Shown here: positions 1 to 5,652 of the stretch, piece by piece
Layout of the letters: each line of letters opens with the position of its first letter
Position numbering within the stretch: position 1 is the stretch's first letter
Translations under genes and position numbers: made by a program
Assembly (NCBI GenBank): GCA_012514505.1
Contig: JAAZAD010000399.1
Span: 1 to 37,038 of the forward strand
Length of the DNA stretch: 37,038 nucleotides
Direction: 5' to 3'
DNA from: Rhodococcus sp. (in: high G+C Gram-positive bacteria)
GTDB taxonomy: Bacteria > Actinomycetota > Actinomycetes > Mycobacteriales > Mycobacteriaceae
Notes under the pieces: model-generated
Database searches by the model: none
What the model saw: the letters and a program-made list of their open reading frames with translations, nothing else
What the model was told of the DNA's origin: nothing

Positions 1-548
1 CGTCCGGGACGAGCATGTTCATGGTTCTGCAGGCCGCCCTCGCAAAGGTGTTGACGCGCAACGGGGCAGGGGATGACATTCCCATCGGCTCCCTTGCGGC
101 GGGGCGTACCGAAGCGGCACTGGAGGGACTCGTCGGCTGCTTCGCCGACTTCCTGATCCTGCGAACCGACACCAGTGGTGATCCGGCCATGCCGGAATTG
201 TTGGCACGCATCAGGGAGAGCAACCTCCGGGCACTCGAGCATCAGGACGTTCCGTTCGCGGACGTCGCCGCAGCAATGGGTGACACGGAAGTCCTTCGCC
301 CACAGGTGCTGTTGATTCATCATCAGCAGGCCCGATTCGACGACTTGGGGTCGTTGGGCGGCTTCTGGCCGGTGCCCGTGGGGGTGCCCGAATCGGATCT
401 GACGCTCAGTTTCTACGAGCCGGTCGGTGACGGACCTGTCCATGCGCACTTCTCGTTCTCGACGGATGTTCTCGATCCACACGTCGTCACGGCCTGGGCA
501 AGCGAGGTGTTGTCCGAGGTGAGGGCGGCAATCGGAGGGCTCGAATGA
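1..548 (+). CDS. Nonribosomal peptide synthetase, C-terminal end (condensation domain), 5'-truncated by window
   Basis: The reading frame is open from base 3 and enters from upstream, so only the last 181 residues are seen. They match the second half of an NRPS condensation domain: an FMVLQAALA helix, DDIPIGSLAAGR (the usual IGxPxAGR region), GCFADF where most domains have GxFVNT, and HQDVPFADV (the HQDxPFE region). The protein stops about 35 residues after a normal C-domain end, with no carrier, epimerase or thioesterase domain following. A terminal C domain suggests release or cyclisation on that domain, as I recall for some hydroxamate siderophore synthetases; this is inference. The next two genes are an ornithine N-hydroxylase and an MbtH-like protein, so the product is probably a hydroxamate siderophore. 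Which siderophore cannot be told from this fragment. Confidence 0.88.
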   Translation, partial: SGTSMFMVLQAALAKVLTRNGAGDDIPIGSLAAGRTEAALEGLVGCFADFLILRTDTSGDPAMPELLARIRESNLRALEHQDVPFADVAAAMGDTEVLRPQVLLIHHQQARFDDLGSLGGFWPVPVGVPESDLTLSFYEPVGDGPVHAHFSFSTDVLDPHVVTAWASEVLSEVRAAIGGLE

Positions 549-550
549 CT

Positions 551-574
551 GGCGGTGACCGAGATCGCACCGCC
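551..574 (+). terminator. Weak stem-loop just after the NRPS stop
   Basis: GGCGGTG (551-557) pairs with CACCGCC (568-574) around a 10-nt loop. Only two T follow, so it is at best a weak terminator or an mRNA 3'-end structure. It separates the NRPS from the iron-box promoter of the next gene. Confidence 0.3.
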
Positions 575-627
575 TTGATATGAGGTGACCCTTACGAAAC
601 CGGAGAACGTTGGTACTCTCCTTCTAG

Positions 628-646
628 CGAGGATAGGCTTCACTAT
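628..646. promoter_or_regulatory. Candidate IdeR/DmdR iron box
   Basis: The 19 bases CGAGGATAGGCTTCACTAT match 12 of 19 positions of the actinobacterial iron-box consensus TTAGGTTAGGCTAACCTAA, including the AGG-TAGGCT core. The site lies about 75 bp before the ornithine hydroxylase gene, where IdeR-Fe(II) would repress siderophore genes in iron-replete cells. The right half is poorly conserved, so binding is a prediction. Confidence 0.55.
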
Positions 647-721
647 CTTTTATGGAACGCATACGGCGGCAACCGAGTCGAGTACGGCTCAGGCGGGGCG
701 GCCGGGGATGGACGACGAGCA

Positions 722-2068
722 ATGAATGAATCGCCGCGTGCGAGCGCCGGTAACCGCGAGGTCCGTGACATCGTCGGAATCGGATTCGGCCCTGCCAATC
801 TTGCGCTGGCCATCGCGGTCGAGGAGCACAACGAGACCTGCCCGCCCGGCGACAAGCTGACGGCCCGGTTCTTCGAGCGGCAGGATTCGTTCGCGTGGCA
901 CCCCGGAATGTTGCTCGACGGCGCCACCATGCAGATCGCCTTTCCCAAGGACCTGGTCACGTTCCGTAACCCGACCAGTCGCTTCACCTTCTTCTCGTAC
1001 CTGTTCGATCGTGGACGGTTGGTCGACTTCGTCAACCATCAGACGTTCTTCCCCACGCGGCACGAGTTCAACGACTACCTCCAGTGGGCCGCAGGCCGGG
1101 TCGATGCCGACGTTCGGTACGGCACCAGTGTCGAGGGTGTGCGCGGCATTCGTGGCGAGGACGGGATCGTCGATCGCTTCGAGGTGACCGCATCGGACGG
1201 GAGCAGCGTCATCGCGCGCAATGTCGTGGTCGCGGCCGGCCTTCGTGAGCGCATTCCCGAGTGGGCAGTTCCGTCGGATCGTTGCTTCCACAACCACAAG
1301 TTCCTGTTTCACCTCGAGAACATGCCGGAACCGGTTCACCAGCGCTTCGTGGTGCTCGGTGCCGGGCAGAGTGCTGCCGAGATCGTCCAATACCTGCACA
1401 CCAACTACCCGCAGGCCGAGGTGCACAGCGTCTTCGCGCGGTACGGATACAGCCCGGCCGACGACAGTCCGTACGCCAACCGCATCTTCGACCCAGAGGC
1501 AGTGGACGAACTGCACGGCGCCTCGGAAGCGGAACGTCGACGGATCCTGGAACTTCATCGCGCCACCAATTATTCGGTGGTGGATCTCGAGCTGATCAAC
1601 GAGCTCTACGCCACCGAGTACCAGGAAATGGTCCGCGGTCCGCGCCGGTTGTTCATGCGCCGTGCCTCCGAGATCATCGAGGCCAAGGAAACCGAGGACG
1701 GAATCGAAGTCGGTGTCCACAGCACCATGGATGGGCTCAAAGATACTTTGACCTGCGATGCCGTGGTCCTGGCCACAGGATTCACCCCCGCGCCGCTCGC
1801 GTCGATCCTCGGAGATCTCGCCCCCGACGAGACCCAGCCCCCGGTTGTCGATCGAGATTATCGATTGGCGGTTTCCCCGGACGTATCCGGGGGAATCTAT
1901 CTACAGGGCGGCACCGAGAAGACACACGGACTCACCTCGTCTCTGCTGTCGAACGTTGCCGTGCGGGCAGGGGATATCCTGGCCTCTGTTCTAACCAGGC
2001 GTGACCAGACGGACACGCTTGCTACTGTGAGACCACAGGACACGTACGTGACAAGCGAGGCGAGATGA
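722..2068 (+). CDS. L-ornithine N5-monooxygenase (SidA/PvdA family), siderophore biosynthesis
   Basis: This FAD- and NADPH-dependent enzyme hydroxylates the side-chain amine of L-ornithine, giving N5-hydroxyornithine for a hydroxamate siderophore. The 448 residues are normal for the family. Seen are the FAD-binding GIGFGPANL (residues 19-27), the NADPH-binding LGAGQSAAE (about 211-219) and the C-terminal LATGFTP motif (about 349). The segment [15 protein letters not shown] resembles ornithine hydroxylases more than lysine hydroxylases of the IucD type, so ornithine is the preferred substrate call. The ATG at 722 follows GGACGACGAGC; an ATG at 708 is out of frame. The stop overlaps the start of the MbtH-like gene (ATGA), so the two are translationally coupled. 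An iron box lies upstream. Confidence 0.92.
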   Translation: MNESPRASAGNREVRDIVGIGFGPANLALAIAVEEHNETCPPGDKLTARFFERQDSFAWHPGMLLDGATMQIAFPKDLVTFRNPTSRFTFFSYLFDRGRLVDFVNHQTFFPTRHEFNDYLQWAAGRVDADVRYGTSVEGVRGIRGEDGIVDRFEVTASDGSSVIARNVVVAAGLRERIPEWAVPSDRCFHNHKFLFHLENMPEPVHQRFVVLGAGQSAAEIVQYLHTNYPQAEVHSVFARYGYSPADDSPYANRIFDPEAVDELHGASEAERRRILELHRATNYSVVDLELINELYATEYQEMVRGPRRLFMRRASEIIEAKETEDGIEVGVHSTMDGLKDTLTCDAVVLATGFTPAPLASILGDLAPDETQPPVVDRDYRLAVSPDVSGGIYLQGGTEKTHGLTSSLLSNVAVRAGDILASVLTRRDQTDTLATVRPQDTYVTSEAR

Positions 2069-2316
2069 GCACTAACCCTTTCGATGATGAAGACGGCCGC
2101 TTCTACGTGCTGGTCAACGACGAAGAGCAGCACTCACTCTGGCCTACGTTCTCGGAGGTTCCCGCTGGATGGCGTGTGGTGTTCGGCGAAGAGAGCCGCG
2201 CAGCGTGCCTCGAGTACGTAGAGAAGAACTGGACCGACATGCGACCGAAGAGTCTGCGTGAGGCCATGGAGGCCGACGAGAAGTCCGGTGGCCGTCACAG
2301 CGTCGACAAGAGCTGA
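2065..2316 (+). CDS. MbtH-like NRPS adenylation-domain partner
   Basis: MbtH-like proteins bind NRPS adenylation domains and are needed for their solubility or activity. The 83 residues carry the whole signature: [37 protein letters not shown] and RPKSLREAM. Length is typical for the family. The start overlaps the hydroxylase stop by 4 bp, which puts it in the siderophore operon, where it probably serves the NRPS ending at 548. The last 17 bases, including the stop codon, are exactly duplicated downstream (see the repeat at 2300-2333). The coding region is therefore unaffected, because the first TGA ends translation. Confidence 0.95.
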   Translation: MSTNPFDDEDGRFYVLVNDEEQHSLWPTFSEVPAGWRVVFGEESRAACLEYVEKNWTDMRPKSLREAMEADEKSGGRHSVDKS

Positions 2317-2333
2317 GCGTCGACAAGAGCTGA
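2300..2333. repeat. Perfect 17-bp tandem duplication over the mbtH-like stop codon
   Basis: GCGTCGACAAGAGCTGA occurs twice in immediate succession, at 2300-2316 and 2317-2333. The first copy contains the real stop codon. The second is non-coding and looks like a recent slippage or duplication. Confidence 0.95.
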
Positions 2334-2355
2334 CGGCTGGGCCACCACAGCACCG

Positions 2356-2400
2356 AGCGGATCGGGGCAGGGATATCGATCCCTGCCCCGATCCGCTTTT
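2356..2400 (+). terminator. Strong rho-independent terminator of the siderophore operon
   Basis: A perfect 18-bp stem (2356-2373 with 2380-2397) closes a 6-nt loop, TATCGA, and the 3' side runs into TTTT (2397-2400). It lies 40 bp after the MbtH-like stop and before the convergent thrE stop at 2424. Confidence 0.93.
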
Positions 2401-2423
2401 CGTATGACCCGCAGAGGCCCAAA

Positions 2424-3854
2424 TCAGGCGGTGCGAGTCCTGGAGGCCGGGCGCTTGCGTCTGGTGAAGGTGGGCCGGCGGATCGAATCCTCGAACTGGA
2501 GGATTCGCGGGCGACGCAACGTACGTGCCATCCATTCGCCGAGTGTGACCCCGGCCGCGAGCGCACATCCGATGCCGAAGGCCGACAACAGTGCGGTCAG
2601 ACCGAGGAGTGGGTCGTCGTTCAGCAGCGCGTACAAACCGCGATACAGGGAGAGGCCGGGAAGCAGCGGAGTGATGCCGGCAACGGCGACGACCAGTGGT
2701 GGGGTCAGTGCGCGACGTGCCAGCAGGCCACCGGTGAAGCCGACGACGGTAGCGGCGATGGCCGAGCCGATGACCGGACCGATCCCGATAACCGCGGTGA
2801 TGGCATACACCGCCGCGCCCGCGAATCCGCCCATCCACGCCACCGTCAGAGCTCGACGCTCCGCGTAGCAGGCGAGTGCATAGAACAGCGACGCGAACGC
2901 TCCTGCCAGGATGAAGACGGGCAGCCGGGCGAGATTGCTGATCTCCACGTTGATCGGCGGCAGGGTGGAGCCCACCGCCCCGGTCAATCGCAGCGACAGG
3001 CCGACACCGGCAATGATGCCGCCGGTCATCATCACCACTTCGAAGAAGCGAGCGGCGGCCGTGATCGGGGCGCCCATGATCGCATCCTGCACAGAACCGA
3101 CCAGTGACAACCCGGACAACAGCACGACGACGCCGGCCGCAATGATCTGTGCCGGACGAATGTCGATGCCGAGTTGGTCCTGGAAGGTATAGAGCGTGGC
3201 AGCCGGTGCCGCCGCGACGAACCCGCCCACGAACTGCTGGAAGAAGAACGGCAGCCCCCACCGATTGAGCACTCGGTTGACTCGGTCGATCACCATCGTC
3301 GTCAAAAAGGCGACCGAAGCAATCGCCAGACCGCCACCGAGGAGAACGGAGACGGCGGCTGCCATCCCGGCCCAGGCCAAGGTGGCCATCCACCTGTTGT
3401 ACGGGTGCGGCGCCGTGGTCACCGCGGTCAGTTCCTCGTGCGCGACGTCGGGAAGAATCGCCTCGCGCCGGATGCGCCGGGTCAGGCGGTCCACCGCGGC
3501 GAGGCGGGTGAAGTCCATCGAGCGGTAGTGCACGATCCGCATGGTGCTGGCCGGTGGCAATGTCGGTCCACGGTAGGCGGACAGGACGATCGAGTTGTAC
3601 GTGACGTCCACGTCACATTGCGCCAGACCATAAGTGGCGGCGATGAATCGAACCTGTTCGGCGACATCCATCGCCGAGGTGCCCGATGCCAACAGGACCT
3701 CGCCGACACGGACGGCGAGGTCGAGTACCTCGGTGACTCGCGCGTCGTCGGTCAGGTCGATCGGCTGCAGCGGCGCCGGTGCCGATGTGACCTTGTCGAT
3801 GGTTGCGCGACGGGAACCTGCGATGCGGTTCAGTAGCGCAGTGAAGTCGGCCAT
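2424..3854 (-). CDS. thrE: ThrE-family threonine/serine exporter
   Basis: ThrE proteins export threonine and serine through the cytoplasmic membrane. The 476 residues have the family layout: a soluble N-terminal part (about 1-155, with ASGTSAMDVAEQV and DVTYNSIVLS) followed by about ten hydrophobic segments falling into two blocks, consistent with the DUF1212 and DUF3815 halves. The C-terminal tail is basic (RRKRPASRTRTA). The ATG at 3854 lies 4 bp after the stop of the upstream NTF2-like gene, so they form a two-gene unit; no good ribosome-binding site is visible, which fits coupling. The symbol follows the Corynebacterium glutamicum exporter, and substrate is inferred from family only. Confidence 0.85.
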   Translation of the reverse strand: MADFTALLNRIAGSRRATIDKVTSAPAPLQPIDLTDDARVTEVLDLAVRVGEVLLASGTSAMDVAEQVRFIAATYGLAQCDVDVTYNSIVLSAYRGPTLPPASTMRIVHYRSMDFTRLAAVDRLTRRIRREAILPDVAHEELTAVTTAPHPYNRWMATLAWAGMAAAVSVLLGGGLAIASVAFLTTMVIDRVNRVLNRWGLPFFFQQFVGGFVAAAPAATLYTFQDQLGIDIRPAQIIAAGVVVLLSGLSLVGSVQDAIMGAPITAAARFFEVVMMTGGIIAGVGLSLRLTGAVGSTLPPINVEISNLARLPVFILAGAFASLFYALACYAERRALTVAWMGGFAGAAVYAITAVIGIGPVIGSAIAATVVGFTGGLLARRALTPPLVVAVAGITPLLPGLSLYRGLYALLNDDPLLGLTALLSAFGIGCALAAGVTLGEWMARTLRRPRILQFEDSIRRPTFTRRKRPASRTRTA

Positions 3855-3858
3855 ACGC

Positions 3859-4230
3859 TCAGATGATGTCTTTCTCGGACAGGTCGGTGGCGGCGAATGC
3901 GGCCGCCAGGTTGTCGTGGCGGAACGTGGAGGTCACCTGGTCGTGGACCACCCGGAACGCCGAAGCAACATTATGGGTCGTTTCGGGATCGGATGCCCAA
4001 CTGGCCTCCTGCTCGACCACCACGACACCGTCGTGGACATACATGTTCCCGGGCTTCAGCGTGATGCCCGCCGAACCGACCCACTCCTCGAGCGCGGTGA
4101 GCCCCTGCGTCGCACCCTTGGGCCCGCCGACTTCGATGTCGTCGCTCGACAGCGCGAGCAGTGTCTCCACATCGCCGGAGTTGAGAGCCTCGTGCCAGGC
4201 CAGAACCGTTGCGATCTCCGATGTGCTCAT
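3859..4230 (-). CDS. NTF2-like (SnoaL-like) small protein
   Basis: The 123 residues begin with EIATVLAWHEALNSGDVETLLALSSDDIEVGGP, arranged as in NTF2/SnoaL-like cone-fold proteins: a helix with NSGDVETLL followed by strands. This fold serves enzymes such as limonene-epoxide hydrolase and ketosteroid isomerase as well as proteins with no known reaction. No catalytic set can be assigned, so the substrate is unknown. It is the first gene of a probable operon with thrE, 4 bp downstream. A TAGCGT box ends 6 nt before the ATG, which suggests a leaderless transcript. Confidence 0.75.
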   Translation of the reverse strand: MSTSEIATVLAWHEALNSGDVETLLALSSDDIEVGGPKGATQGLTALEEWVGSAGITLKPGNMYVHDGVVVVEQEASWASDPETTHNVASAFRVVHDQVTSTFRHDNLAAAFAATDLSEKDII

Positions 4231-4236
4231 GCGACA

Positions 4237-4242
4237 ACGCTA
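4237..4242 (-). promoter_or_regulatory. -10 box of a leaderless promoter (NTF2-like gene)
   Basis: TAGCGT on the minus strand is followed by 6 nt and the ATG. This is the spacing expected if transcription starts at the start codon. No clear -35 element is seen. Confidence 0.5.
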
Positions 4243-4302
4243 ACCAATGTGGGTGGGCGATGCCTGAGTAAAAGCATTGGATATGATGAGCGCGCTCCAC
4301 AC

Positions 4303-4377
4303 GCCTCCTTAGCTCAGTGGTAGAGCACTCGCCTTGTAAGCGAGCGGTCGTCCGTTCAATCCGGACAGGGGGCTCCA
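4303..4377 (+). tRNA. tRNA-Thr (anticodon TGT), CCA encoded
   Basis: The 7-bp acceptor stem pairs GCCTCCT (4303-4309) with AGGGGGC (4367-4373). The D-arm starts TAGCTCAGTGG. The anticodon stem CTCGC/GCGAG encloses the loop CTTGTAA with anticodon TGT at 4335-4337. The T-arm reads GTCCGTTCAATCCGGAC, and discriminator T plus CCA end at 4377. TGT reads ACA threonine codons. Confidence 0.96.
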
Positions 4378-4379
4378 CA

Positions 4380-4411
4380 AAAAGGCTCCGACCGTATGGT
4401 CGGAGCCTTTT
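4380..4411. terminator. Bidirectional terminator between tRNA-Thr and the RES toxin gene
   Basis: AAAAGGCTCCGACC (4380-4393) and GGTCGGAGCCTTTT (4398-4411) form a 14-bp perfect stem with a GTAT loop. A-rich and T-rich ends on both sides let it serve the tRNA on the plus strand and the toxin-antitoxin operon on the minus strand. Confidence 0.9.
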
Positions 4412-4442
4412 GTCGTTGCTCGCGTCACTGATTGCCGTGGCC

Positions 4443-5084
4443 TCAGAGGCTGCCAGGGATGTCGAGCACCTCTATGCCTGTCGTTGCTTTCAGTAACTCC
4501 CACAGGTCCGGGCGGTCGGGAAGCACGTCGGTACCCAGGACCGTGAAGTCGGTGGGAGCTGCCGCCGTGCTGGTTTGGTCCCCGCGCGGGGTGAACAACG
4601 CGAAGCAGGCGTCCGTGTGGGCCAGGTCGTGGCGTGCCCAATATCGGATGCCGTCGAAGCCTGCCGCACGGAGCGCCTGCGCCCACTGCTGGGTGAGGTC
4701 GTAGTCGGGCGTCGTTGAAATTTCCGCCGTCATCCCGAACCGAATCGCTGCGTTCGACGTCGTATCGGCCACGTGCAGGTCGCGTGTGACTGCCAGTGTG
4801 GAAACGGCGCGATCTGCGATCTCGGTGCTTGGCACGAGCTGGATACCGCCCCATGTCTCGAGCAGGGTGATCAGCGATGTCTCTGCCACGTAGCACGTGC
4901 CGTCGGGGCCGGGAAGATCGAAACGCCCACCAAGCCCGTTGCCGAACCACCACGGGGCGAACCTCGCCCGGTGTGTGCGGTAGGTCGTCGTCCCGGAGGG
5001 CACGGTGGTCACAGGGAACCGTCCCCGGAGTGCGTCGGGGGATGGTGGCGGGGTGAGGTGTTGCGTGGCTCGCGAAGCCCTCAC
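4443..5084 (-). CDS. RES-domain toxin (MbcT-like, predicted NAD+-degrading)
   Basis: RES-domain toxins such as M. tuberculosis MbcT deplete NAD+ and stop growth unless held by their antitoxin. The 213-residue protein has the recognisable core: a conserved Arg in the RARFAPWWFGNG region, then GGRFDLPGPDGTCYVAE with the Glu of the signature, and ALRAAGFDGIRYWAR further on. Its ATG overlaps the stop of the upstream antitoxin by 4 bp (ATGA), the usual antitoxin-first order of RES-Xre/MbcTA loci. It ends just before the terminator at 4380-4411. NAD+ phosphorylase versus hydrolase activity cannot be told from sequence. The neighbouring tRNA-Thr is a common landing site for mobile DNA, but no attachment repeat was found. 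Confidence 0.85.
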   Translation of the reverse strand: MRASRATQHLTPPPSPDALRGRFPVTTVPSGTTTYRTHRARFAPWWFGNGLGGRFDLPGPDGTCYVAETSLITLLETWGGIQLVPSTEIADRAVSTLAVTRDLHVADTTSNAAIRFGMTAEISTTPDYDLTQQWAQALRAAGFDGIRYWARHDLAHTDACFALFTPRGDQTSTAAAPTDFTVLGTDVLPDRPDLWELLKATTGIEVLDIPGSL

Positions 5085-5587
5085 GAAGCGAGTCGATCGG
5101 AGGCCTGCCGTGCGAGCCTGACGACCTCGACCGTGTCACCGTCGAGCAGGGCTTGTCGCGGTGTGCGGCCGGAGAGTTCGGGCTGCCGGCTCGACATCCA
5201 CGAGGCGAAGGTCCATGACTGGACGTCTGCAGGCGCCCACGCCTTCAACACCTCCTTTATCCCCCGGATCGGGACGTGCGGAGCGGTGTCGGTCAACCCG
5301 CCCGACCAGTACCCGACCGTCCCGTCGGCCGCTTTCAATCGCAGCACCCGGCTCTCGCGAACTGCTTGGCTGAGCGCTTGCTTCGACCAACCGGTGACGT
5401 CGACTGCCTGCTTGTGGGTCAGGATCGGGCCGATGTGGTTCTCCCAGACGCGGCGGGCCTTGAGGTTCGACAGGACTGTCCTCACGCCGGCGGCGACGTA
5501 CTGCGCGTCGTCGTCGTCGAGCTGCTCGGCGGCCATTCCGCTGGCAGCCAACTGGTCGTCCACGACCTTCTTCAAGGGAGTGCTCAT
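5081..5587 (-). CDS. MbcA/Xre-like antitoxin of the RES toxin
   Basis: Antitoxins of this type bind and block the RES toxin and usually repress their own promoter. The 168 residues show a helix-turn-helix-like stretch (THKQAVDVTGWSKQALSQAV, about residues 57-76) and the C-terminal toxin-binding domain typical of the Xre/MbcA/ParS group: SWMSSRQPELSGRTPRQALL followed by an LDGDTVEVVRLA helix. An open frame runs upstream to 5848, but it would read through the rph-like gene end and the operator repeats. The ATG at 5587 gives the family-like N-terminus (MSTPLKKVVDDQL). The 4-bp overlap with the toxin gene implies coupled translation. Confidence 0.83.
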   Translation of the reverse strand: MSTPLKKVVDDQLAASGMAAEQLDDDDAQYVAAGVRTVLSNLKARRVWENHIGPILTHKQAVDVTGWSKQALSQAVRESRVLRLKAADGTVGYWSGGLTDTAPHVPIRGIKEVLKAWAPADVQSWTFASWMSSRQPELSGRTPRQALLDGDTVEVVRLARQASDRLAS

Positions 5588-5602
5588 GCTCTTATGATCC
5601 TT

Positions 5603-5633
5603 GGTCAAGTAGGTCAAGTCAATAAGGTCAAGT
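5603..5633. repeat. Three GGTCAAGT direct repeats: likely autoregulatory operator of the TA pair
   Basis: Perfect copies of GGTCAAGT lie at 5603-5610, 5612-5619 and 5626-5633. Read on the minus strand they are ACTTGACC and supply several TTGAC -35-like hexamers; TTGACT, 17 nt, GATCAT is one possible promoter. They fill the 65-bp gap before the antitoxin start, where the antitoxin-toxin complex would be expected to bind. Confidence 0.6.
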
Positions 5634-5652
5634 GACACCGTCCGGCGGCAGT

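Noticed and set aside
689-1720. Long minus-strand open frame of 343 codons under the ornithine hydroxylase gene
   Set aside because: It is antisense to a gene with clear motifs, has no recognisable domain, and reflects the high GC content of codon third positions.
5603-5633. CRISPR-like array made of the GGTCAAGT repeats
   Set aside because: The units are 8 bp with spacers of 1 and 6 bp, far too short, and no cas genes are nearby.
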